A stretch of 64,000 bases of DNA. It comes from Frankia sp. AgB32 (GTDB lineage: Bacteria; Actinomycetota; Actinomycetes; Frankiales; Frankiaceae). The stretch is taken from assembly GCF_023243045.1 (NCBI RefSeq), contig NZ_JALKFX010000007.1, positions 46,608 through 110,607 on the forward strand, written 5' to 3'. The position numbers and the translations under genes are program-made. The notes under the pieces are model-generated. The model searched no databases. It had not been told where the DNA came from and worked only from the letters and a program-made list of their open reading frames with translations. This document shows, piece by piece, positions 26,251 through 34,613 of this stretch (positions within the stretch are counted from its first letter, which is position 1; the number at the start of each line of letters is the position of its first letter).

Positions 26251-26712
26251 GCCGGCAAGGCTGCAGGCTCAACGGCGAGACCGTCCACGCAGAGGATCAC
26301 GGTCGGCTGCTCACCCGCCTCGGGACGACATGGCCCGTCTGCGATCGCTCGGAGGCGCTCGACCCGGGCCTTCTTCGGTTCGTACTCCGGATCCGTCGAC
26401 CCTCATGGCTGATGTCGTCGACCACCTCTCGGCGACAAGGAGCTCCACTAGCTTCGACAGGCTCCAGGTCGAAAACGGCAACTGGTGCTCCGACGGGCGG
26501 AACTGTGCGATCCTCTTGATATCTCGACGTTCCGGGAGGGTGAACGTCCGCGGCTGGCCGCCGGCGTACTTCGAGTAGAGCGAGATAAATCCGTCGGCGT
26601 GGAATTGTGGATCACGTCGCGGGCCCGGTCCTCCGACGGGAACGTCACCGCCGCGATCTTCCCCGGGTTCGCAACCGCAGAGGCCGGAGATCGTTCGGTC
26701 GCGCCTCAGTCC
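26251..26712 (-). pseudogene. IS630-family transposase, N-terminal half, frameshifted
   Basis: Minus-strand segments in changing frames read AVTFPSEDRARDVIHN, then HADGFISLYSKYAGG, RTFTLPERRDIKRIAQFRPS, QLPFSTWSLSKLVELLVAER and, in a third frame, VVDDISHEG and TVILCVDGLAVEP. These match the helix-turn-helix and first catalytic region of IS630 transposases. At least two frameshifts are visible. The fragment is truncated where the IS1380 piece begins, and its other end lies about 150 bases from ctaD. Confidence 0.75.
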
Positions 26713-26867
26713 CGGCCGGGGTGCTGCCGGTTGACGGCACCACTGCCCCTCTCACTATGGCGCGACTGTGGCGAGGACTGGCGATCCGTGAACCCGGCTG
26801 GTCCGCCCGGCTCCTGCCCTGGATCGTCGATCCGGTTTCCGGCCCCTGTCCGAAGAGGTGGCCGGCG

Positions 26868-28613
26868 CTATGGTTGCCGGCGCTGGCCGAGCGGGGGTGC
26901 GTCGCCGCCGCCGGTGAACTCGGGGGTCGCGTGGAAGTCGACGCGGCCGGCGACCCGGGGGTAGTGCAGGTCGAAGGCGGGTCGTTCCGATCGGATCGGC
27001 GCCAGTGAGTGGAAGTTGTGCCGCGGCGGCGGGCAGGACGTCGCCCATTCCAGCGAGTTGCCGTAGCCCCACGGGTCGTCGACGGCGGCGATCAGGCCGC
27101 GCCGATAGGAGTGCCACAGGTTGTACAGGAACGGCAGGGTCGACAGGGCGAGAAGGAACGAGCCGGCCGTCGAGAAGGTGTTCAGGGTGGTGAAGCCGTC
27201 GGCGGGGCCGTAGTCGGCGTAACGCCGCGGCATGCCGCGCAGGCCGAGCCAGTGCTGCACGAGGAACGTCGAGTGGAAGCCGAAGAACACCGTCCAGAAG
27301 TGGACCTTGCCGAGCCGGTCGTTCATCATCCGGCCGGTCGCCTTCGGGAACCAGAAGTAGGTGCCACCGAACGCGGCGAAGACCACCGTGCCGAACACGA
27401 CGTAGTGGAAGTGGGCGACGACGAAGTAGCTGTCGCTGACGTGGAAGTCGATCGGCGGGCTGGCCAGCAGCACCCCCGTCAGCCCGCCGAACAGGAACGT
27501 CACGAGGAAGCCGAGGGCGAACAGCATCGGCGTTTCGAAGGACAGCTGCCCGCGCCACATCGTGCCGACCCAGTTGAAGAACTTGATGCCGGTCGGCACG
27601 GCGATGAGGAACGACAGGAACGCGAAGAACGGCAGCAGCACCGCGCCGGTGACGAACATGTGGTGCGCCCACACCGCCACCGACAGCGCCCCGATCCCGA
27701 TGGTGGCGAACACCAGGCCCTTGTAGCCGAACAGCGGCTTGCGGGAGAACACCGGCAGGATCTCGCTGATGATCCCGAAGAACGGCAGCGCGATGATGTA
27801 GACCTCGGGATGCCCGAAGAACCAGAACAGGTGCTGCCAGAGGATCGCCCCGCCGTTGGCGGCGTCGAACACGTGCGCGCCGAAGCGGCGGTCCGCCTCC
27901 AACGCCAGCAGCTGCGCGGCGAGCACCGGGAACGCGATGATGACCAGGATCGACGTCACCAGGAACGTCCAGCAGAACATCGACAGCCGGAACATCGTCA
28001 TGCCGGGGGCGCGCATGCACAGGATCGTCGTGATCATGTTGACGCCGCCGAGGATGGTGCCGAGACCCGAGACCGTCAGTCCGAGGATCCACAGGTCGCC
28101 GCCCGGCATCGGTGCGTACGTCCTGCTGTTCAGCGGGGCGTAGGCGAACCAGCCGAAGTCCGCCGCGCCGTCCGGGGCGAGAAACCCGGAGATGACGACC
28201 AGGCCACCGAACAGGAACAGCCAGTACGACAGCGCGTTCAGCCGGGGGAAGGCGACGTCCGGCGCGCCGATCTGCAACGGCACGAGCAGGTTCGCGAACG
28301 CGAACGCCAGCGGGGTCGCGAACATCAGCAGCATGAGCGTGCCGTGGATGGTGAACAGCTGGTTGTACTGCTCGTTGGAGAAGAACTGCAGCCCTGGCCG
28401 GGCGAGCTCGGCCCGCATCATGACGGCCAGGATCCCGGCGAACAGGAAGAAACCGAGCGCGGACACGAAGTACATGACCGCGATGTCCTTGTGGGACGTG
28501 GTGCGCAGGTAGCCGAGCAGGCCCGCCCGTGGCCGGGAATGGGCCGCGACGATGTCCTCCGCGCGGATGCGGGCGACCTCGTGCGGCTTCCGTGGCTCCT
28601 CGAGGGTCGTCAC
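26868..28613 (-). CDS. ctaD: Cytochrome c oxidase subunit I (aa3-type)
   Basis: A 581-residue, 12-helix haem-copper oxidase subunit that reduces oxygen and pumps protons. Visible ligands are the haem a histidine in [11 protein letters not shown], the CuB histidine and cross-linked tyrosine in GHPEVYIIA, the HH pair in WAHHMFVTG, and [10 protein letters not shown] for haems a3 and a. The subunit II and III genes are not here, so it is an unlinked copy. It is one of the few core-type genes inside the accessory stretch between mrp and the MgtE-like gene. Confidence 0.95.
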   Translation of the reverse strand: MTTLEEPRKPHEVARIRAEDIVAAHSRPRAGLLGYLRTTSHKDIAVMYFVSALGFFLFAGILAVMMRAELARPGLQFFSNEQYNQLFTIHGTLMLLMFATPLAFAFANLLVPLQIGAPDVAFPRLNALSYWLFLFGGLVVISGFLAPDGAADFGWFAYAPLNSRTYAPMPGGDLWILGLTVSGLGTILGGVNMITTILCMRAPGMTMFRLSMFCWTFLVTSILVIIAFPVLAAQLLALEADRRFGAHVFDAANGGAILWQHLFWFFGHPEVYIIALPFFGIISEILPVFSRKPLFGYKGLVFATIGIGALSVAVWAHHMFVTGAVLLPFFAFLSFLIAVPTGIKFFNWVGTMWRGQLSFETPMLFALGFLVTFLFGGLTGVLLASPPIDFHVSDSYFVVAHFHYVVFGTVVFAAFGGTYFWFPKATGRMMNDRLGKVHFWTVFFGFHSTFLVQHWLGLRGMPRRYADYGPADGFTTLNTFSTAGSFLLALSTLPFLYNLWHSYRRGLIAAVDDPWGYGNSLEWATSCPPPRHNFHSLAPIRSERPAFDLHYPRVAGRVDFHATPEFTGGGDAPPLGQRRQP

Positions 28614-28757
28614 GCCGGCTCCCGTTGCTGTCGTCGGTCACGGGCTGCGGGGTGCGGCGCGGACCTGTGGGACCGCCTGGTCATCGACCCGCGGCCGAGC
28701 AGCTGGAATCCTATCGTGACGATCGAGATGCGAAGCGTAACTAGGCATCCGGAAGGA

Positions 28758-28779
28758 TGGCCCGGCGCCGACCGGGCCA
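28758..28779 (-). terminator. Hairpin downstream of the phoD-like gene
   Basis: TGGCCCGG (28758-28765) and CCGGGCCA (28772-28779) form an 8-bp GC-rich stem with a 6-base loop, starting 5 bases past the stop codon of the minus-strand phosphatase gene. It lies upstream of ctaD and would insulate the two genes. Confidence 0.6.
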
Positions 28780-28783
28780 CGGA

Positions 28784-30493
28784 CTACGCGCGCTGGGCGC
28801 CCGGCCGGCCGTCCTCGATCACCCAGGAGGTGTCGGTGGTGACGGGGGAGTCGCGGTGCGAGATGTCCGCGACGACGCGCAGGTCGGCCTGGCACTCGTC
28901 GGCGCTCAGGCGGAAACGGGTGTAGCCGCGACGGTCCCCGCGGAAATAGCGGACGTGCGGGTTCAGCCGAGCGTTGTTGTCCCGGACGAAATCGTCGCTG
29001 ATCAGGAAGAACGCCGAGCTGATCGAGGTGCAGACGAACTCCGAGGCCACGACCGGCGTCTCCGGCCGGTCGAAGTCGACCCGTAGGTCGTTCACCCACG
29101 CGCAGTGCAGGTCCCCGGAGAGCACGACCGGGTTGCGCGCCCCGCTGTCGCGCATGCCGGCGAGGATGCGCCGCCGGTAGGGCCGGTACCCGTCGTTCTG
29201 GTCCAGGTTCGTCAGGGTCTCGCCCTGGCCGATCGGCAGCTGGCCGTCGAGCTGGGCCATCATCGTCTGCTGCGCGATGATGTTCCAGCGGGACCGGGAG
29301 GCGTCCAGGCCGTCCCGCAGCCAGCGTTCCTGCTCGGCGCCGGCCATCGTGCCGCCGGCGTTGTCGCTGCCGAGGTCGGTCGCGCCGATCGCGCTCGGGG
29401 AGCGTCCCGGCGTCGGCGTGCGGTACTGCCGGGTGTCCATGACGTGCATCGTCGCCAGGCTGCCGAAGGACAGCCGCCGGTAGATCCGCAGGTCCGGGGA
29501 GCCCGGGTTCAGCTCGGCGCGGATTGGCATGTGCTCGTAGTACGCCTGGTAGGCGGCGGCGCGCTGACGGGCGAACACGGTTGGGTCCTGGTGGCGCGGG
29601 CCGGTGTCGCCGACCTCGTCGACGAGCCCCGCATAGTTGTTCTCGACCTCGTGGTCGTCCCAGGTGACGACCCAGGGCGCTGCCAGGTGCGCCGCCCGCA
29701 GCGCCGGATCGGCCTTGTACTGGCCGTAGCGGTTGCGGTAGTCGGCGAGGGTCTGGAGCTGGTCCAGGCCCGGGGTCTGCGGGGTGGTGTGCCGCCGGTC
29801 CGGGAACCTGCTGCTCGGGTCGTACTCGTAGATGTAGTCGCCGACGTGCACGACGAGGTCGGGCCGGTCCGCGGCGATCGCGTCGTAGGCGGGCCAGTAG
29901 CCGTTCTGGTAGTCCTGGCAGGACACCAGCGCGAAACTCAACGACCCGGCGGCCGCGTCCGGCCCGGCGCCGGGCGCGGCGGCCGTGCGGGTCCGCCCGA
30001 CCGGGCTGAGCACCGTGCCGGCCCGGAACCGGTAGAAGTACTCCCGCCCCGGCTCCAGGCCCCGGACGTCGACGTGCACCGAGTGCGCGAACGCCGTCTG
30101 CGCGGTCTGCGTACCGGCCCGTACCACGGACCCGAAGCCCTCGTCCGTGGCGATCTGCCAGTCGACGGGCACGTCCCGGGCCGGCATCCCGCCGCCCTCG
30201 CTCGGCTTCGGCGCGAGCCGGGTCCAGAGGATCACCCCGTCGGGCAGTGGATCGCCACTGGCCACCCCGAGCGCGAACACCCCGTCCGTCACGCCGGGGA
30301 CGGGCGTCGGCGCCCGCAGGGTCGGCGCCGGGGACGGCGTGGTGCCACCGGAGCTCGAGCAGGCCGCGGCCAGCGCGGCGCCGCCAAGGCCCAGCCCACC
30401 GAGCAGCACGGCCCGCCGATGCGGCCGGCCCCCACCGCCGTCGGCACGGTTGCTACCAGGAGGAAGCGGGATTCCAGCACCGTCGCGGCTCAC
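28784..30493 (-). CDS. phoD: PhoD-type alkaline phosphatase/phosphodiesterase (Tat lipoprotein)
   Basis: A 569-residue exported metallophosphatase. The N-terminus has a twin-arginine-like PHRRAVLLGGLGLGG followed by LAAAC, a lipobox, so Tat export and lipid anchoring are likely. An Fn3-like N-terminal PhoD domain is followed by the metal-site motifs LVVHVGDYIYEYD, VVTWDDHEVENNY and VVLSGDLHCAWVND. PhoD enzymes release phosphate from organic mono- and diesters outside the cell and usually bind Fe and Ca. I saw no Pho box. Confidence 0.92.
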   Translation of the reverse strand: MSRDGAGIPLPPGSNRADGGGGRPHRRAVLLGGLGLGGAALAAACSSSGGTTPSPAPTLRAPTPVPGVTDGVFALGVASGDPLPDGVILWTRLAPKPSEGGGMPARDVPVDWQIATDEGFGSVVRAGTQTAQTAFAHSVHVDVRGLEPGREYFYRFRAGTVLSPVGRTRTAAAPGAGPDAAAGSLSFALVSCQDYQNGYWPAYDAIAADRPDLVVHVGDYIYEYDPSSRFPDRRHTTPQTPGLDQLQTLADYRNRYGQYKADPALRAAHLAAPWVVTWDDHEVENNYAGLVDEVGDTGPRHQDPTVFARQRAAAYQAYYEHMPIRAELNPGSPDLRIYRRLSFGSLATMHVMDTRQYRTPTPGRSPSAIGATDLGSDNAGGTMAGAEQERWLRDGLDASRSRWNIIAQQTMMAQLDGQLPIGQGETLTNLDQNDGYRPYRRRILAGMRDSGARNPVVLSGDLHCAWVNDLRVDFDRPETPVVASEFVCTSISSAFFLISDDFVRDNNARLNPHVRYFRGDRRGYTRFRLSADECQADLRVVADISHRDSPVTTDTSWVIEDGRPGAQRA

Positions 30494-30668
30494 AGAACCA
30501 GCACCTTAGACCCGAGATCGGGCGGCCGGACGGCCAACGGGTGTCAGGATTCCAACGAATCAGTACGAAGCTTCCCGGCCCGTCCCGAAGGCACCATCAA
30601 CCGTGATCGGAAAGGTGTGCGGGGGCTGGACGGGCTCGGCACGCCAGCCCGATCCGAGAGGAGGAGCG

Positions 30669-31214
30669 GTGGCCGACTCCGGACGACCGTCAGGGTCCCC
30701 ACGGGACGAGGGGGACCACGTACCCGGCGCGGTCCGCGCCTGGTGGGCGGCCGGCGAGGCCGGCGACCCGGCGGCCGCCGCTGCGTGCCTCGCCGATGTG
30801 GTGGTCGTGGACCTGCCGAAGATCGGCAGGTACCGGTTCGCCGGCCATCGCTCGATGTGGCTCATGCTGATGGCCGCCTTCGACCGCATCGAGGATCTCC
30901 GCCATGAATCCGTCTCCGGTGCGGACGACCAGTGGACGCTGTCCTTCCAGGCCCGTCTCTGCGGTCACCTGACCGCGGCGACCCAGCGTCTTACGCTGGA
31001 CCCCACCGGCCACATCCACGAGCTGATGCTGCCGGGCCCCGCCCCGATGGATTTCCGCCTCGCGATGGAACGGTTCGGCGCACTGCTTGTCTCGCCGTTT
31101 CCGCGCCGTCCCGGCCAGCGTCGCGCCCACGGACGCCCTCGTCCCCACCGGACAGCGCGAGTCCCGCTGGTGGACCGGCCGGATCCGGCCGCGGAACCGC
31201 CCTGCGCCGAGTAG
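30669..31214 (+). CDS. NTF2-like (SnoaL-type) protein
   Basis: A protein of about 181 residues. The core (ADSGRPSG...AVRAWWAAGEAGDPAAAAACLADVVVVDLP, then GRYRFAGHRSMWLMLMAAFD) has the helix-strand layout of NTF2-fold proteins, here probably a small binding or isomerase domain. The last 45 residues are Arg/Pro-rich and disordered. GAGGAGC just before GTG 30669 decides the start; the frame is open to 30603. It is divergent from phoD. No role can be assigned. Confidence 0.65.
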   Translation: MADSGRPSGSPRDEGDHVPGAVRAWWAAGEAGDPAAAAACLADVVVVDLPKIGRYRFAGHRSMWLMLMAAFDRIEDLRHESVSGADDQWTLSFQARLCGHLTAATQRLTLDPTGHIHELMLPGPAPMDFRLAMERFGALLVSPFPRRPGQRRAHGRPRPHRTARVPLVDRPDPAAEPPCAE

Positions 31215-31240
31215 TGGGCCGCGGCGCACTCGACGGCGCG

Positions 31241-31831
31241 TCAGGTGAGGGCGACCTCGCGCCGCGACGGGTCACGCAGGTCGGTGCCGGCGGCGAGCCA
31301 GCGCTGGTGCAGCGAGTCCGGGCCGTGGACGCGCTTGTGGGCGGCCTCGTTCGCGGTCATCGGCAGCACCGGCAGGAAGCGCACCGGCGCGGCGGCGGGC
31401 TCGTCCGGCACGGTCAGGTCGGGCAGCAGGCCGCCGGGTTCGGCGACGAGCACGGCGCTGAACGGGGCGCCGTCCCACAGGGGTTCGCCGAGGTCGAGGA
31501 CGGCGCCGGGGGCCACCGGGCGGGCCTCGACGACGGGGATCGCCGCGAGCACGGCGAGGCGGCGCAGCACGCTGTCGCGCCGGCCGCGCAGGGACAGCAC
31601 CAGCTCGGCCCGCGGGCCGGCCGGGTCGCGCACGGCCGAGTCGGCGGCCGTCATCGGCTCCCGGGACATGCCCAGCGTGAGGTAGCGGACGATGCCACCG
31701 CGGTCGGGGCCGAAGCGGAGCACCTCGATCTGTTCGGTGCCGAGGAACGTCACGGCGGCCCGGCCGGTGTCCGGCCCGAACTCCCGCGCGGCGTGCCGCT
31801 CGACCGCCCGGCTCAGGGCACTGTCACTCAC
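31241..31831 (-). CDS. Suppressor-of-fused (SUFU) domain protein
   Basis: A 196-residue protein resembling the bacterial SUFU family. Key stretches are VTFLGTEQIEVLRFGPDRGG, VRYLTLGMSREPM, LVLSLRGRRDSVLRRLAVLA and the C-terminal FLPVLPMTANEAAHKRVHG with a conserved LP and NEA. Bacterial SUFU proteins often accompany polymorphic toxin immunity, but here it stands alone and no toxin gene is adjacent. Its function is not known. Confidence 0.8.
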   Translation of the reverse strand: MSDSALSRAVERHAAREFGPDTGRAAVTFLGTEQIEVLRFGPDRGGIVRYLTLGMSREPMTAADSAVRDPAGPRAELVLSLRGRRDSVLRRLAVLAAIPVVEARPVAPGAVLDLGEPLWDGAPFSAVLVAEPGGLLPDLTVPDEPAAAPVRFLPVLPMTANEAAHKRVHGPDSLHQRWLAAGTDLRDPSRREVALT

Positions 31832-31995
31832 CGGACGACCACCTGCGCCGTGTCTGTCATGACATCGATCGTAGGGTCAGCCGGGAGAACGCGAGGTGCA
31901 CGAGTGGGAACCCTCGCGACAGGTGGGGCCGTTGGACCCGGCAGGCGACCTTGCCGGGGCGGCGAGCGTGACGGGGCCGCGATTTTGGAGGGTCT

Positions 31996-33519
31996 ATGGG
32001 ACAGGCGTTGACGAAGGGCGGCAACGCGCCGCTACCCACTACCGACGTGCGGGTCGAGATCGCCTCGTCGAGCCCGCTGGACATCGCCGCGATCCTGGTG
32101 AACGCCGCGGGCAAGGTGCGCTCCGACAGCGACTTCGTCTTCTTCAACCAGCCGACCGGGCCGGGGGTGCGGCTGCTGCCGCCGTCGGCGCTGGAGTTCA
32201 CCCTCACGGCCGTCCCGCCGGACATCGACAAGGTGGTGGTCACCGGCAGCCTCGACGGCAGCGGCCCGCCGACCTTCGCCGGCGTGCGCGGGCTCGGCAT
32301 CGTGGTGCGCGACGCCCGAGGTGGCGCCGAGCTGGTCCGTTTCGACCCGCCCGGCTTCGGCCAGGAGACGGCGCTGATCCTCGTCGAGCTGTACCGGCGG
32401 GCCGGCGCCTGGAAGGCACGGGCGGTCGGGCAGGGATACGCCGCCGGACTCGCGGGAATCGCCACCGACTTCGGCATCTCCGTCGATGATCCCGGGCCCG
32501 CCGGCGCCGGCGCCGGCGCCGCGCCGACCGGTCAGCCGCAGTTCTCCTCGCCGCCCGTCCAGTCGCCGGCGTCCGGTCAGCAGTGGGCGCCGCCGGCCGC
32601 GCCACCGATGCCCCCGCATGCGCCGGCGGCCGGAACGCCCGGCGGTCAGCAGTGGGCGCCGCCGCCGGCGCCGCCCACGGCGCCGCAGTGGGGCGCGCCG
32701 CAACCGCCGCCGGGCCAGCCCTGGGGTCCGCCGCCGGGTCAGCCGCCGCCCGGCCAGCCCTGGGGTCCGCCGGCCGGCGGACAGCCCGTGCCGCCGCCGC
32801 CGCAGTGGGGCCCGCCGCCGCCCCCGCCCGGTCAGCCGTGGGGCCCGCCGCCCGGCCAGCAGCAGCCCCCGCCGCCGGGCCAGCAATGGGGGCCGGGGCC
32901 GGGTGCGCCCGTCCCCGCCGGCCCGCCCGCGGGTGGCGCTCGGGTCAACCTGGACAAGGGGCGGGTGTCGCTCACGAAGGGGCAGAGCGTCTCGCTGGTG
33001 AAGACCGGCGCGCCGCCGCTCACCCGGGTGCGGATGGGGCTCGGCTGGGATCCGGCCCAGCGCGGCCGGTCGATCGACCTGGACGCCTCCTGCATCCTGT
33101 TCGACGAGCGCGGCAAGGACGTGGACAAGGTCTGGTTCATGTCGAAGAAGGGCGCCCGCGGCGCGGTGCGTCACTCCGGCGACAACCTCACCGGTCAGGG
33201 CGACGGGGACGACGAGACGATCGCCGTCGACCTGTCCGCGCTGCCCCCCACCGTCATCACGTTGATCTTCACGGTGAACAGCTTCCAGGGCCAGCCGTTC
33301 ACCGAGGTCCGCAATGCCTACTGCCGGCTCTACGACGACGTCACCGGGCAGGAGCTGGTCCGGTTCGACCTGTCCGAGTCCAAGCCGGCGACCGGGCTGG
33401 TGATGTGCCGGGTCCAGCGGGAGCGGGGCGCGCCCACCTGGGCGATGACGGCGATCGGCGAGTTCCATGACGGCAAGACCGTCCGGGCGATGGTCGCTCC
33501 GTCGAAGCAGTACCTCTAG
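31996..33519 (+). CDS. Tandem TerD-domain protein with proline-rich linker
   Basis: A 507-residue protein with two TerD-type Ca2+-binding beta-sandwich domains. The first (about 1-160) is diverged (VRVEIASSSPLDIAAILVNA, GELVRFDPPG-like end). The second (about 315-507) is canonical: VSLTKGQSVSLVKTG, LDASCILFDERGKDVDKVWF, SGDNLTGQGDGDDETI and YCRLYDDVTGQELVRFDLSE. The linker (161-310) is built from PPGQPWGPPPGQ-like repeats. TerD proteins belong to tellurite/stress-resistance clusters; no other ter gene is nearby. GGAGGG precedes the start. Confidence 0.9.
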   Translation: MGQALTKGGNAPLPTTDVRVEIASSSPLDIAAILVNAAGKVRSDSDFVFFNQPTGPGVRLLPPSALEFTLTAVPPDIDKVVVTGSLDGSGPPTFAGVRGLGIVVRDARGGAELVRFDPPGFGQETALILVELYRRAGAWKARAVGQGYAAGLAGIATDFGISVDDPGPAGAGAGAAPTGQPQFSSPPVQSPASGQQWAPPAAPPMPPHAPAAGTPGGQQWAPPPAPPTAPQWGAPQPPPGQPWGPPPGQPPPGQPWGPPAGGQPVPPPPQWGPPPPPPGQPWGPPPGQQQPPPPGQQWGPGPGAPVPAGPPAGGARVNLDKGRVSLTKGQSVSLVKTGAPPLTRVRMGLGWDPAQRGRSIDLDASCILFDERGKDVDKVWFMSKKGARGAVRHSGDNLTGQGDGDDETIAVDLSALPPTVITLIFTVNSFQGQPFTEVRNAYCRLYDDVTGQELVRFDLSESKPATGLVMCRVQRERGAPTWAMTAIGEFHDGKTVRAMVAPSKQYL

Positions 33520-33601
33520 ACACCAGCCTCCGCCGACAGGCGATGGCTACCGTGAGTGACTACCATCCGACTCGGTGGTGGCCGCGGGAGGTGTCTACGG
33601 C

Positions 33602-34468
33602 ATGGGCGGCGCGAAGGAGACGGCCGGCACCGGCGCGCGGCGTCGGGAGTCGGTGGAACCTGGACGGACCGGGCGGCCCGCCGCGGCGGTGGCGCTGCTC
33701 GCCGCCGGGATCTCGCTGGTGCTCGCCGTCGGTCCGCCGCTGTTTCGTCCCGGGTTCGGCGTGGGGGGGGGCCGCGGGGGCGCCCCCCCCGGGGCCGGGC
33801 CCGGCGGGCGGGGGGGGGCGCCCCCGCGGACCCTGATCGCGACGCTGGGGCGGAACGTCCCCCACTACCTCGAGCCGGACGGCACCGCGGTGGGCATCGT
33901 GCCCGGCCGGTGGCGCGACGCCGTCGCCGCGCTGCCCGTCATCGACCAGCGGCCGGGCTGGCTGCGGGTCCGGCTCGCGCAGCGGCCCAACGGGTCCACC
34001 GGCTGGGTGCGGCGTTCCGACGTGGGCCTGACCACCAGCCCCTACCGGATCGAGATCGACGCCCGGTCCGCCCGGCTGCGGCTCTTCGACGACGACGCCA
34101 AGGTCATGGACGTGCCGGCGGGGGTGGGCACCCTCGAACATCCCACGCCGACCGGCAACTACTTCGTCGCGCTGCTCGCCCCGTCGCCCGGCCCCGGGTA
34201 CGGCGACGTGGTGCTGGTCACCTCGGCGCACTCGCCGACGACCACCGACTACGACGCCACCCTCGACGCGAGCGTCGCCATCCTTGGCCCGCTCGGTGCC
34301 GACGCCCAGATCGGTGTCGACGACCAGGCCGGTGTCGAGGGCCCGAGGCGGCAGGCCGGAGCACGGGTGTCGCGGGGCTGCGTCCGCCTGCACCTGGCGG
34401 ACCTCGGCCGGCTGCGGGCGGTCCCCGCGGGCACCCCGGTCGACATCATCGCCGAAGCCGCGGTCTGA
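33602..34468 (+). CDS. YkuD-fold (L,D-transpeptidase-like) secreted protein, atypical His site
   Basis: A 288-residue protein with an N-terminal membrane/signal helix (AAVALLAAGISLVLAVGPPLF), a Gly/Pro-rich linker, an SH3-like segment (GWLRVRLAQRPNGSTGWVRRSD), and a YkuD domain with nucleophile C260 in VSRGCVRLHLADL. L,D-transpeptidases cross-link peptidoglycan or attach proteins to it. The conserved upstream IHG histidine reads ILG here (L228), which raises doubt about activity. GGGAGG at 33586-33591 supports ATG 33602. The linker DNA contains very long G/C runs. Confidence 0.8.
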   Translation: MGGAKETAGTGARRRESVEPGRTGRPAAAVALLAAGISLVLAVGPPLFRPGFGVGGGRGGAPPGAGPGGRGGAPPRTLIATLGRNVPHYLEPDGTAVGIVPGRWRDAVAALPVIDQRPGWLRVRLAQRPNGSTGWVRRSDVGLTTSPYRIEIDARSARLRLFDDDAKVMDVPAGVGTLEHPTPTGNYFVALLAPSPGPGYGDVVLVTSAHSPTTTDYDATLDASVAILGPLGADAQIGVDDQAGVEGPRRQAGARVSRGCVRLHLADLGRLRAVPAGTPVDIIAEAAV

Positions 34469-34613
34469 GCCCGGGTGGGCCATTCGGTCGGTGGGGGCGC
34501 GGGCGCGGGTTGCGCGACCGGTGTGGACGGGTAGCCTCCGGCCGTGAACAGGTCCGTAGCGTCCCACCGGCGCGGTATGTCCGCTCGCACGCGTAGCGGT
34601 CGGTGAGGGCGGC

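Noticed and set aside
25881..26578. Plus-strand frames at 25.9-26.6 kb as genes
   Set aside because: The minus strand of the same DNA encodes clear, though broken, IS1380 and IS630 transposase segments; the plus-strand frames are shadows.
27009..28925. 638-residue plus-strand frame opposite ctaD
   Set aside because: It is the complement of the oxidase gene, which has all haem and copper ligands; the plus-strand frame is rich in Arg/Glu/His with no domain.
31241..31831. SUFU protein as part of a toxin-immunity locus
   Set aside because: No polymorphic toxin, RHS or secretion gene is adjacent in the window.
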